Shown piece after piece: positions 1-8,007 of a stretch of DNA of 16,805 bases. Position numbers and translations under genes: made by a program. The DNA comes from CAYLZO01 sp964387775 (GTDB taxonomy: Bacteria > Chloroflexota > Anaerolineae > JAAYZQ01). The DNA is taken from NCBI GenBank assembly GCA_964387775.1, contig CAYLZO010000107.1, forward strand, positions 1-16,805, in the 5' to 3' direction. Every line of letters starts with the position of its first letter. Position 1 is the first letter of the stretch. A model generated the notes under the pieces. It had not been told where the DNA came from. It made no database searches and saw only the letters and a program-made list of their open reading frames with translations.

Positions 1-1
1 G

Positions 2-817
2 ATCACGTTCAGCGCCAATGGCCTGTTGCACGTGGTCGACGCCGCCACCGGCGTGGACACCATCTCGTCCGTCGCCAACATGCGCCAGCCCGACTTTCGG
101 GCCGACGGGCAGCTGATTATCGCCAAGGGTTTCCAGGGCGACAAGACGAGCCTGTGGACCATCAACGCCAACAACGGCACCTTCGTCCGCGAGCAGAGCA
201 CCTTTACTAACGACTTTCGCCCCTTCTGGTCGCCGGACGGTACCCGATTTGTCTATGATTCATTGCACCATGGCAAACCCGATTCCGGACATTGGCTCTA
301 CAAGAACAGCCTCGACACCAAGGTGGACGAGATCTTGTTTTACAACGATACGCCCATCATCGCCACGTCGCCAGTGTGGATGCACGACGACTGGATCGCC
401 TTCACCGGCTGCGACTACTGGCCCGGCGGGACAGGCGGCTCCAAGTGCGGCATCTATCGCATGCCGAGTTGGAACGACCGGCCCTTTATGGTCAGGCAAG
501 GTGCGCTGACGATGCGGGCCACCGACAACTATGGCGCGCAACTGCTCTACATGAGCCAGGAAAGCGGCAACTGGGAAGTGTACAGCATCTCCAACCAAGG
601 CGGGGAGCCCCGCAACCTCTCGAACAGTGACAGTTCCCAGGACGGCCTGGGCACCTTCTCGCCCGATGGCAAGCAGGTGGCCTTTGTGTCGAACCGGGGG
701 GGCAGTTGGGCCGTTTGGGTGGTCAATGCCAATGGCACGGGCCTGAGCAAGCTTTTCAACCTGCCCGCGCCGCTGACGGGAACCTGGACCGAGGAACACA
801 TTTCCTGGGCGCCCTAA
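2..817 (+). CDS. PD40/TolB-like beta-propeller protein, C-terminal part
   Basis: The frame is open from base 2, so the gene begins upstream of the window; an internal TTG at 26 is not a convincing start. The visible 271 residues are built from beta-propeller blades of the PD40/WD40-like type. Two clear PD40 signatures are FWSPDGTRFVYDS in the middle and TFSPDGKQVAFVSNRGG near the end, the latter followed by the typical WVVNANGTG strand. Such repeats occur in TolB, in peptidase-associated propellers and in many secreted or lipid-anchored Chloroflexota proteins. The N-terminal half that would show a signal peptide or a catalytic domain is missing, so the function stays open. The stop lies 3 nt before the mazG start, so the two are probably co-transcribed and translationally coupled, although no functional link is known to me. 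Confidence 0.8.
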   Translation: MTFSANGLLHVVDAATGVDTISSVANMRQPDFRADGQLIIAKGFQGDKTSLWTINANNGTFVREQSTFTNDFRPFWSPDGTRFVYDSLHHGKPDSGHWLYKNSLDTKVDEILFYNDTPIIATSPVWMHDDWIAFTGCDYWPGGTGGSKCGIYRMPSWNDRPFMVRQGALTMRATDNYGAQLLYMSQESGNWEVYSISNQGGEPRNLSNSDSSQDGLGTFSPDGKQVAFVSNRGGSWAVWVVNANGTGLSKLFNLPAPLTGTWTEEHISWAP

Positions 818-820
818 CCG

Positions 821-2266
821 ATGATCACCATCCTGGGGCTGGGTCCCGGCGACCCGGCCCACCTGACCCGCCAGGCTTGGGACCTCCTCTCCCGGGCCGA
901 CGAGGTCTATCTGCGCACCCGGCGCCACCCCACCGTGGCCGCCCTGCCCGAGCACCTGGCCCTGCACAGCTTTGACGAGCTGTACGAGACTGCCGAAGAT
1001 TTTGCCGGCGTCTACTGGCAGATCGCCGAGCGCGTCGTGGCTCTGGGACAACGCCCCGGTGGTGTGATCTATGCCGTGCCCGGCCACCCCTTCGTCGGCG
1101 AGGCGTCGGTGCAGGGCATCCTGGCCCGCGCCGAAGAGGCGGGCCTCCCGGTATCCCTCGTCGACGGGTTGAGCTTCGTCGAGCCGGTGCTGAGCGCCCT
1201 GCGGCTCGATGCCCTGGACAACGTCCAACTGGCCGACGCCACCGAGTTGGCGGCCGCCCACCACCCGCCCCTCGATCCCGGTCGGCCGGCCCTCGTCGGC
1301 CAGCTCTACGGCCGGCGGCTGGCCGGCGAAGTCAAGCTGACGCTGATGAATGCCTATCCCGACGAGCACCCCGTGACCCTGGTGCAGGCGGCGGGCACCG
1401 GGCAGCGCGACGTCCGCACGATGCCCCTCTACGCCCTCGACCGGGGACAGGCCGTGGACGATCTGACCACCCTCTACGTGCCGCCCCTGGCTCCAGGCAG
1501 CGGCCTGCCCGCCCTGCAAGAGACGGTGGCCCGGCTGCGGGCGCCCGGCGGCTGCCCCTGGGACCGGGAGCAGACCCATCAGTCGCTGCGGGATAACCTC
1601 CTGGAAGAGGCATACGAGGCCCTGGCCGCCCTCGACGCCGAGGACGAAGAGAAGCTGTGCGAAGAGCTGGGCGACCTGCTGATGCAGGTCGCCATGCACG
1701 TCCAGATCGCCACCGAAGCGGGGGCCTTTCGCTTCGCCGACGTCATCGGCCACATCGACGCCAAGCTCAAGCGCCGCCATCCCCACGTCTTTGGCGACGT
1801 GGAAGTCTCGGGCACGCCCGAGGTCCTGCGCAACTGGGAGGCCATCAAGGCCGGCGAGCGCTCCGAGGCAGCACACGAGCCTCTCTCCCGGCTGGCGGGG
1901 GTGCCGGCCATCCTGCCCGCCCTGGCCCGCGCCCAGGAGCTGGCCGATCGGGCGGCGCGCACCGGCTTTGATTGGCCCGACCTGGAGGGTGTGCTGGACA
2001 AGGTAGGCGAGGAAATTGAGGAACTGCGGGCCACGCAGAACGCAGAGGAGCGGGCAGAGGAATTCGGTGACCTGCTCTTTAGCCTGGTCAACGTCGCCCG
2101 CTGGTTGGGCGTGGACGCCGAGTCGGCCCTGCGCACGGCCTGCGACCACTTCACGCGGCGCTACGGCGAGATGGAGCGGCTGGCGCAGGCCCAGGGGCAA
2201 GATCTGGCCGACCTGGACCTGGCCAGCCAGGATGCCCTCTGGGAACAAGCCAAGGTTGGCGAGTAG
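821..2266 (+). CDS. mazG: Tetrapyrrole methylase/MazG fusion, nucleoside triphosphate pyrophosphohydrolase
   Basis: This 481-residue protein resembles the YabN/MazG fusions of Gram-positive and Chloroflexota bacteria. Residues 1 to about 225 form a tetrapyrrole (SAM-dependent) methylase domain, with LGLGPGDP at residues 6-12 and VPGHPFVGEASV near 86-97. Residues about 230-481 form a MazG all-alpha pyrophosphohydrolase with GGCPWDREQTH at 243-253, the metal-binding EExxE helix at 262-266 and EELGDLL at 281-287. A second EEFGDLLFSLVN copy lies near the C-terminus. MazG hydrolyses NTPs or dNTPs to monophosphate and pyrophosphate and acts in nucleotide-pool cleaning or stress responses; the substrate of the methylase half is unknown. 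The ATG follows the upstream stop by 3 nt without an obvious Shine-Dalgarno, suggesting coupled translation. Length and both domains look complete. Confidence 0.93.
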   Translation: MITILGLGPGDPAHLTRQAWDLLSRADEVYLRTRRHPTVAALPEHLALHSFDELYETAEDFAGVYWQIAERVVALGQRPGGVIYAVPGHPFVGEASVQGILARAEEAGLPVSLVDGLSFVEPVLSALRLDALDNVQLADATELAAAHHPPLDPGRPALVGQLYGRRLAGEVKLTLMNAYPDEHPVTLVQAAGTGQRDVRTMPLYALDRGQAVDDLTTLYVPPLAPGSGLPALQETVARLRAPGGCPWDREQTHQSLRDNLLEEAYEALAALDAEDEEKLCEELGDLLMQVAMHVQIATEAGAFRFADVIGHIDAKLKRRHPHVFGDVEVSGTPEVLRNWEAIKAGERSEAAHEPLSRLAGVPAILPALARAQELADRAARTGFDWPDLEGVLDKVGEEIEELRATQNAEERAEEFGDLLFSLVNVARWLGVDAESALRTACDHFTRRYGEMERLAQAQGQDLADLDLASQDALWEQAKVGE

Positions 2267-2338
2267 GTCACCGATTTTTAGGTACGCGGCCCAAGATCTT
2301 GGTCATATTCAAAATTGCTGCGGCCCTCTGGCGCATAA

Positions 2339-2367
2339 TTGAAGGAGTGCGAGTTTTGTGGTATAGT
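2339..2367 (+). promoter_or_regulatory. Sigma-70-type promoter for the NusG-paralogue gene
   Basis: A -35 box TTGAAG (2339-2344) and a -10 box TATAGT (2362-2367, 5 of 6 matches to consensus) are separated by exactly 17 nt. Transcription would start near 2374, giving a leader of about 50 nt before the downstream ATG. It lies in the gap after mazG and is the only good promoter match there. Confidence 0.6.
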
Positions 2368-2426
2368 GTGGGCTCGGCACGAGGCTGGATCGTGGATCGG
2401 TAGAGGTCACGGGAGGACGGGTGGAG

Positions 2427-2915
2427 ATGAAGCATTGGTACGCACTCTATACCAAGCCGAAAAAGGAGCGCCACGTCAAGGTAACGTTGCAGGGTCAAGA
2501 TATCGAGGTGTTTTTGCCCACGGTTCGCCGCAAGAGACGCCGGCGCGACCGGCCCGACCGGATCGTCTTTTTTCCGTGCTACCTCTTTGCCCGCATCGAC
2601 TTTGATGAAACGCCGCTGTCATCCATCGCCTGGATGCCGGGGGTGCGCCGCATCGTCACCATCGGGTCCAGGCCGGCCATCGTCGCCGACGAGATCGTAA
2701 ATACCATCCGGCGCCGCCTGGGGGACATCGAGGAGGTGGGCTATGGCAAGTTCAAAAAGGGCGACCGGGTTCGCATTACGACCGGGCCGCTGCGGGACCT
2801 GGAGGCAGTCTTTGACGAGCCCCTCTCGTCGGCCGACCGGGTCCGGATTCTACTCGACGTCATGGGCCGCATGACGCCCGTGGACATTGACCCGCTGCAT
2901 CTCCAGCAGCTCTGA
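2427..2915 (+). CDS. Specialised NusG/RfaH/UpxY-type transcription antitermination protein
   Basis: The protein is about 162 residues and begins MKHWYALYTKPKKERHV, the classic start of the NGN domain of NusG paralogues. The NGN domain continues through FFPCYLFARID and WMPGVRRIV. A KOW domain follows, with FKKGDRVRITTGPLRDLEAVF. Housekeeping NusG is usually longer and sits in the secE-nusG-rplK cluster, so this is more likely a dedicated paralogue of the RfaH/UpxY/LoaP kind. Those ride RNA polymerase and suppress termination in polysaccharide or other long operons. An in-frame GTG at 2421 is an alternative start. I chose ATG 2427 because GGGAGG (2411-2416) is then 10 nt away instead of 4, and because homologues start at this point. 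Next downstream is a nucleotide-sugar epimerase, consistent with a surface-glycan role. Confidence 0.85.
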   Translation: MKHWYALYTKPKKERHVKVTLQGQDIEVFLPTVRRKRRRRDRPDRIVFFPCYLFARIDFDETPLSSIAWMPGVRRIVTIGSRPAIVADEIVNTIRRRLGDIEEVGYGKFKKGDRVRITTGPLRDLEAVFDEPLSSADRVRILLDVMGRMTPVDIDPLHLQQL

Positions 2916-2948
2916 CCGGCAAGAGGTCATTCAGGCCAGGTCATCTTG

Positions 2949-3023
2949 CCACGGAGACACGGAGCGCACAGAGCTTCAGGAGGATGTACAGGGAAATTCC
3001 CCGCGTTCTCTGTGTCTCTGTGG
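2949..3023 (+). repeat. Imperfect inverted repeat (CCACGGAGACACGGAG hairpin)
   Basis: The left arm CCACGGAGACACGGAG (2949-2964) pairs with the right arm CTCTGTGTCTCTGTGG (3008-3023) over 16 positions. The two differences from perfect complementarity are G-U pairs when transcribed from the plus strand, so the RNA stem would be uninterrupted. The arms are about 43 nt apart. The motif looks like a widely scattered intergenic repeat seen in many bacterial genomes; that is recollection, not a search. It lies between the NusG paralogue and the epimerase. Confidence 0.6.
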
Positions 3024-3075
3024 TTCAATTGGCGTTTGCAGTAGGCTCGTCAACATTGGACCGAGGAGGTATCCG

Positions 3076-4095
3076 TTGAAAGCATTGATTACCGGCGGCG
3101 CCGGATTCATCGGCAGCAATTTGACCCACCGGCTGGTCCGGGAGGGACACGACGTCGTCGTCTACGACGACCTTTCCCGCGAAGGCTCGAAAAAGAATGC
3201 CGTCTGGCTGCGCGACGAACTCGGCGACGCCTGGACGCTGAGCCAGGCCGACGTCCGCGACTTTGAGGCGCTGCGCCAGACTGCGGCCGACGTGGACGTC
3301 GTCTATCACCTGGCCTCCCAGGTGGCGGTGACGACCTCGGTCCAGGACCCCCGCCACGATTTCGAAGTGAACGCCTTGGGGACCTTCAACGTCCTGGAAG
3401 CAGCGCGGGCCTCTGGCCGGCGGCCCATCGTCCTCTACTCCTCGACCAACAAGGTTTATGGCGGCATGGAGGACGTGGTCGTGGTGGAGGAGGCGCAGCG
3501 TTACGCTTACCGCGACTATCCCCAGGGCATGCCCGAGAGCTACCCGTTGGACTTTCACTCGCCCTACGGCTGTAGCAAAGGTGCCGGTGACCAGTACGTG
3601 CGGGACTATGCCCGGATCTACGACCTGCCCACCGTCGTCTTTCGCCAGAGCTGCATCTATGGGCCGCGCCAATTTGGCGTCGAGGATCAGGGCTGGGTGG
3701 CTTGGTTCACCATCGCCGCCGTGACCGGCCGCCCCATCACCATCTATGGCGACGGCAAACAGGTGCGCGACGTGCTCTGGGTGGACGATCTTCTCGACCT
3801 GTACCAGGTCGCCATCGACCAGATCGACGTGGCCGCCGGCGAGGTGTACAACGTCGGCGGCGGGCCGGAGAACGTGCTGGCCGTGTGGAGTGACCTGGGG
3901 CCGATGCTGGAAGAACTGGTGGGCCACAAGATCCCTGTGTCCTGGGATGATTGGCGGCCCGGCGACCAGCGCATTTTCGTGGCCGACATCGGCAAGGCCG
4001 AGCGGGAGCTCGGCTGGCGGCCCGAGGTCAACCGCGAGGAGGGCGTCCGCCGGTTGTACGAGTGGGTGGTGGCCAACCGCGATCTGTTTGAATGA
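3076..4095 (+). CDS. NAD-dependent epimerase, CDP-paratose 2-epimerase-like (extended SDR)
   Basis: A strong ribosome site, GAGGAGGT at 3063-3070, is followed 5 nt later by TTG at 3076, giving 339 residues that start MKALITGGAGFIGSN. The open frame extends further upstream, but that part covers the intergenic hairpin repeat and is not protein-like. The NAD-binding GGAGFIG lies at residues 7-13, the catalytic SST at 122-124 and the YxxxK pair at Y164 and K168. The run YSSTNKVYGG, the SPYGCSKGAGDQYVRDYAR stretch and QSCIYGPRQFGVEDQGWVA are characteristic of the CDP-paratose (tyvelose) 2-epimerase branch rather than GalE. It would act in the cytoplasm on a nucleotide sugar for surface polysaccharide. 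The other CDP-dideoxyhexose genes are absent here, so the exact substrate is an inference. Confidence 0.85.
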   Translation: MKALITGGAGFIGSNLTHRLVREGHDVVVYDDLSREGSKKNAVWLRDELGDAWTLSQADVRDFEALRQTAADVDVVYHLASQVAVTTSVQDPRHDFEVNALGTFNVLEAARASGRRPIVLYSSTNKVYGGMEDVVVVEEAQRYAYRDYPQGMPESYPLDFHSPYGCSKGAGDQYVRDYARIYDLPTVVFRQSCIYGPRQFGVEDQGWVAWFTIAAVTGRPITIYGDGKQVRDVLWVDDLLDLYQVAIDQIDVAAGEVYNVGGGPENVLAVWSDLGPMLEELVGHKIPVSWDDWRPGDQRIFVADIGKAERELGWRPEVNREEGVRRLYEWVVANRDLFE

Positions 4096-4117
4096 TCTAC
4101 GACCAACCAACCCAACT

Positions 4118-4144
4118 GTCATTCTGAGCATAGCGAAGAATGAC
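4118..4144. repeat. Small palindromic repeat GTCATTCT...AGAATGAC
   Basis: Perfect 8-bp arms GTCATTCT (4118-4125) and AGAATGAC (4137-4144) flank an 11-nt loop GAGCATAGCGA. The sequence closely resembles the GTCATTCTGAGC-type intergenic repeat that I recall from many environmental bacterial genomes. It sits 23 nt after the epimerase stop. There is no T-run, so a terminator role is not supported. Confidence 0.5.
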
Positions 4145-4193
4145 GTGGCCAAAGGCGCGGGTGTCTAGCCTATCCTTCTGGACAAAACTGCAC

Positions 4194-4224
4194 AAAAAAC
4201 GGGGCTCTCAACTGAGCCCCGTTT
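4194..4224 (-). terminator. Rho-independent terminator of tRNA-Gln 1
   Basis: On the minus strand an 11-bp perfect stem (arms 4214-4224 and 4197-4207, core GGGGCTC/GAGCCCC) with a 6-nt loop runs into TTTTTT (4194-4199). It begins 8 nt after the tRNA 3' end. The plus strand has only a short T-run after the stem, so the orientation is clearly minus, although it may also reduce read-through from the epimerase. Confidence 0.85.
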
Positions 4225-4231
4225 CTGCGTA

Positions 4232-4303
4232 CTGGGGGACAGGGATTTGAACCCCGACTAGATGATCCAGAGTCATCCGTCCTGCCAATTAGACGATCCC
4301 CCA
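4232..4303 (-). tRNA. tRNA-Gln (anticodon CUG), copy 1
   Basis: The 72-nt cloverleaf reads on the minus strand from 4303 to 4232. The acceptor stem is TGGGGGA/TCCCCCA with discriminator G. The D arm is closed by GTC/GAC. The anticodon stem GATGA/TCATC carries loop CTCTGGA, so the anticodon is CUG and reads CAG. The T loop is TTCAAAT. The U1-A72, G2-C71, G3-C70 and G73 identity elements used by GlnRS are all present. The CCA end is not encoded. A terminator follows directly and a 17-spaced promoter precedes it, so it is probably a monocistronic unit. glnS lies upstream on the same strand. Confidence 0.95.
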
Positions 4304-4314
4304 AGGACGCCGCT

Positions 4315-4343
4315 ATTCTAGCATAGAAGGAATGGCCTGACAA
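4315..4343 (-). promoter_or_regulatory. Promoter of tRNA-Gln 1
   Basis: On the minus strand TTGTCA (4343-4338) and TAGAAT (4320-4315) are 17 nt apart; each matches 5 of 6 consensus bases. The predicted start near 4308 is about 5 nt before the mature tRNA. The rest of the gap up to the glnS end (4344-4473) shows only a loose inverted repeat, CTTGTCT (4414-4420) with AGACAAG (4442-4448), which has no T-run. Confidence 0.7.
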
Positions 4344-4473
4344 ATCGCGGGGCGCGAAGAGCCAGACACTTGGGGTTTCTTTCTGTCAGATAAGCTCTGC
4401 TCTGGTGGAACTCCTTGTCTTGGTCCCAACGTCTTGCTCAGAGACAAGAAACCCTAAAGGTCTGCAGCGAGCG

Positions 4474-6177
<1,704 letters not shown>

Positions 6178-6208
6178 GGTTGCAGCTCCTTCTCCCTTTC
6201 CAACCACA

Positions 6209-6252
6209 AAGCGCGGAAAAAGCCGGTCGCAGGACTGACCTCTTCCGCGCTT
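6209..6252 (-). other. Inverted repeat in the glnS leader
   Basis: The 10-bp arms AAGCGCGGAA (6209-6218) and TTCCGCGCTT (6243-6252) are perfect inverted repeats across a 24-nt loop that contains a small GGTC/GACC inner stem. It lies about 30 nt upstream of the glnS start, between tRNA-Gln 2 and glnS. On the minus strand it is followed only by TTTG, so it is at best a weak terminator or attenuator, or a stabilising 5' structure. No T-box consensus is visible. Confidence 0.45.
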
Positions 6253-6288
6253 GCGCTGGAATCTACGGTGACGACCAGTTGCACGGAA

Positions 6289-6315
6289 GCGGGCACGGAC
6301 TTGTGCCCGCTTTTT
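6289..6315 (+). terminator. Terminator-like hairpin between tRNA-Gln 2 and glnS
   Basis: The perfect 8-bp stem GCGGGCAC (6289-6296)/GTGCCCGC (6303-6310) has a 6-nt loop and is followed by TTTTT (6311-6315) on the plus strand. Neighbouring genes are on the minus strand, where the stem starts 10 nt after the tRNA 3' end but is followed only by TTCCG. It may end the tRNA transcript inefficiently, letting some polymerases continue into glnS, and block antisense transcription from the other side. The orientation is therefore uncertain. Confidence 0.5.
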
Positions 6316-6319
6316 GAGA

Positions 6320-6390
6320 CTGGGGGACAGGGATTCGAACCCCGACTAGACGGTCCAGAGCCGCCTGTCCTACCATTAGACGATCCCCCA
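6320..6390 (-). tRNA. tRNA-Gln (anticodon CUG), copy 2
   Basis: The 71-nt cloverleaf reads on the minus strand from 6390 to 6320. The acceptor stem TGGGGGA/TCCCCCA and discriminator G are identical to copy 1. The anticodon stem GGCGG/CCGTC (one G-U pair) carries the same loop, CTCTGGA, so the anticodon is again CUG. The T loop is TTCGAAT. The D loop is one base shorter than in copy 1. CCA is not encoded. The copies differ mainly in the anticodon stem and D loop, so they are diverged paralogues and not a recent duplication. The gene lies upstream of glnS and downstream of gltX on the same strand. Confidence 0.95.
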
Positions 6391-6396
6391 GCGACG

Positions 6397-6424
6397 GTGT
6401 TATCTGGTAGTGGTTGCGTGTCAA
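6397..6424 (-). promoter_or_regulatory. Possible promoter of tRNA-Gln 2 with its -35 box in the palindrome
   Basis: A perfect -35 box TTGACA (minus strand, 6424-6419) lies inside the palindrome arm. A poor -10 candidate TAACAC (6402-6397) follows after 16 nt, 7 nt before the tRNA 5' end. The position fits, but the -10 matches only 3 of 6 bases. Read-through from gltX is the alternative source of this tRNA. Confidence 0.3.
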
Positions 6425-6471
6425 GTGAAATGTGGGGGGCACCCCCACATTTCACTTGACACGCAACCACT
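6409..6471. repeat. 63-nt near-perfect palindrome with 30-bp arms
   Basis: Arms 6409-6438 and 6442-6471 are exact reverse complements over 30 bp, separated by only 3 nt (GCA, 6439-6441). Each arm, read inward, starts AGTGGTTGCGTGTCAAGTGA and ends in a G run. Each arm also contains TTGACA facing outward. It lies between gltX (stop at 6514) and tRNA-Gln 2. There is no T-run after the stem, so it is not a standard terminator. It may be a palindromic repeat, a minimal inverted-repeat element or a remnant of abutted transposon ends. Confidence 0.9.
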
Positions 6472-6513
6472 GTCCGCTATTTTAACATAGAACGCCCTTG
6501 CTGACAAGCCGGC

Positions 6514-7983
6514 TCAGGGACTGGTCAGGGCAGCCAGCGCCTCGATGGCCCGGTCCAGGCGGCCCAGGGTCCTCTCGCGGCCCAAGATGGCCAGCGTCTC
6601 GAAGAGGGGCGGCGCCACTCTTTTGCCGCTGACGGCCACGCGGATGGGACCCAGCAACGGCCCGACCTTGAGCTCCAGCGCCTCTGCCAGGGCGCGCAAG
6701 GAGGACTCGATGGACTCGGTTTCGAACTCGGGCAATTCGGCCAGCATCTCCTGGGCCTGCCGCAGCGCCGCCAGCGACTCGACGGCCGTCATCTTTTTGC
6801 CGACGAGCAGCTCGGGGTCATAGTCCAGCGTCTCTTGAAAGAAAAAGTCGGTCCACTCGACGACCTCGGCCAGGGTCTTGAGCCGCTCCTGGATGAGGGG
6901 AACCAGGGGCCGCACCTGGTTGGGCGTGGCCGCAAAGCCGGCCCGCACCAGGAAGGGCACCAACCGCTCTGCCAGGTCGTCGGCATCGAGCTCCCGGATG
7001 TAGTAGGCGTTCATCCACTCCAGCCGCTCGTAGGAAAAGCGGGCCGGCGAGTTGTTGATGCCCGCCAGGTCAAAGTAGCGGATCAGCTCCTCGCGCGTGA
7101 AAATCTCGGTCTTGTCGTCGTAGCTCCAGCCGACGCGGGCCAGGTAGTTGACCATCGCCTCGGGCAGGTAGCCTCTCTGGCGAAAGTCGCGGATTTCGAC
7201 GCCGCCGTGGCGCTTGCTCAGCTTGCCCTTGCCCGTCGGGGCCAGGATGAGGGGCAGGTGGGCATAGACCGGCGGCGTCCAGCCCAAAGCGTCGTAGAGC
7301 ACCAGGCGGTTTGGCACGGAGGGCAGCCACTCGTCGCCGCGCATGATGTGGCTGATCTCCATCAGGTGGTCGTCCACCACGACGGCCAGGTGGTAGGTGG
7401 GATAGCCGTCGCTCTTGAGCAGGACCAGGTCCTCCAGCGTCTCGTTCTCCACGGTGATGGTGCCATAGACGACATCGTCGAAGGTGGTCTGGCCCGCCAG
7501 CGGGGCTTTGAGCCGGAGCACGGGCGTGATGCCCTGGCGCTCGAATTCGCCGCGCTGGGCGGAGGTCAGTGTGCGGCAGCGGCGGTCGTAGCCGACTTGC
7601 CGCTTTTCGCGGCGCTGGCTCTCGCGGAGAGCCTCCAACCGCTCCGGGGAGCAGTAGCATTTGTAGGCGTATCCTTCGGCCAGCAGTTGGTCGGCGTAGC
7701 GCTTGTAAAGGGCCAGCCGTTCAGATTGGACGTAGGGGCCGTGGCGGCCGCCGGCATCGGGGCCTTCGTCCCAATCGAGGCCCAGCCAGCGCAGGCTGGC
7801 TACCAGGTCGGCGACGGCCTCGGGCTCGTAGCGCGTACGGTCGGTGTCCTCGATGCGCACGAGGAACGCCCCGCCGTGCTTGCGGGCAAAGAGCCAGTTA
7901 AAGAGCGCCGTCCGTGCCGAGCCGACGTGAAAGTAGCCGGTGGGGCTGGGCGCGATGCGCACGCGTATAGGGTTGTCGGTCAC
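6514..7983 (-). CDS. gltX: Glutamyl-tRNA synthetase
   Basis: This class I synthetase of 489 residues charges tRNA-Glu. The HIGH-type motif PSPTGYFHVGSA is at residues 12-23, followed by the family-typical RIEDTDRTR at 43-51. A possible zinc-binding Cys cluster, CYC at 109-111 with C136 after YDRR, sits in the connective region. GDEWLPSVPNRL is at 216-227, and the KMSKS equivalent KLSKRHGG is at 254-261. The helical anticodon-binding domain follows. The start is GTG at 7983 with AAGGAG 7 nt upstream. The gene begins 24 nt after the coiled-coil gene's stop, so both are probably transcribed from the promoter near 8542. Because a dedicated GlnRS is encoded next door, this enzyme may be the discriminating type, but that cannot be read directly from the sequence. 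Confidence 0.97.
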   Translation of the reverse strand: MTDNPIRVRIAPSPTGYFHVGSARTALFNWLFARKHGGAFLVRIEDTDRTRYEPEAVADLVASLRWLGLDWDEGPDAGGRHGPYVQSERLALYKRYADQLLAEGYAYKCYCSPERLEALRESQRREKRQVGYDRRCRTLTSAQRGEFERQGITPVLRLKAPLAGQTTFDDVVYGTITVENETLEDLVLLKSDGYPTYHLAVVVDDHLMEISHIMRGDEWLPSVPNRLVLYDALGWTPPVYAHLPLILAPTGKGKLSKRHGGVEIRDFRQRGYLPEAMVNYLARVGWSYDDKTEIFTREELIRYFDLAGINNSPARFSYERLEWMNAYYIRELDADDLAERLVPFLVRAGFAATPNQVRPLVPLIQERLKTLAEVVEWTDFFFQETLDYDPELLVGKKMTAVESLAALRQAQEMLAELPEFETESIESSLRALAEALELKVGPLLGPIRVAVSGKRVAPPLFETLAILGRERTLGRLDRAIEALAALTSP

Positions 7984-8007
7984 AGGGGTTCTCCTTAATC
8001 GTCAGTC

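Noticed and set aside
260..2248. A 662-residue open frame on the minus strand opposite mazG
   Set aside because: Its translation is low-complexity Gly/Val/Gln-rich sequence with no domain, and it lies fully antisense to two well-supported genes; long antisense frames are common at this GC content.
2291..2302. 12-bp palindrome CCAAGATCTTGG after mazG
   Set aside because: Short palindromes of this size occur by chance, it is not placed on a promoter box, and no second copy was seen nearby.
2949..3023. Hairpin as a rho-independent terminator of the NusG-paralogue gene
   Set aside because: The arms are about 43 nt apart and no T-run follows the stem.
2887..3075. Extension of the epimerase upstream of TTG 3076
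   Set aside because: The extension covers an intergenic hairpin repeat and encodes no family sequence, while GAGGAGGT sits 5 nt before TTG 3076.
6178..6319. T-box riboswitch before glnS
   Set aside because: No T-box consensus (AGGGTGGNACCGCG), specifier loop or antiterminator pair could be found in the leader.
6456..6488. Plus-strand promoter from the other palindrome arm reading antisense into gltX
   Set aside because: TTGACA is perfect, but the -10 candidates (TATTTT at spacing 16 or TAACAT at 21) are weak and no plus-strand gene follows.
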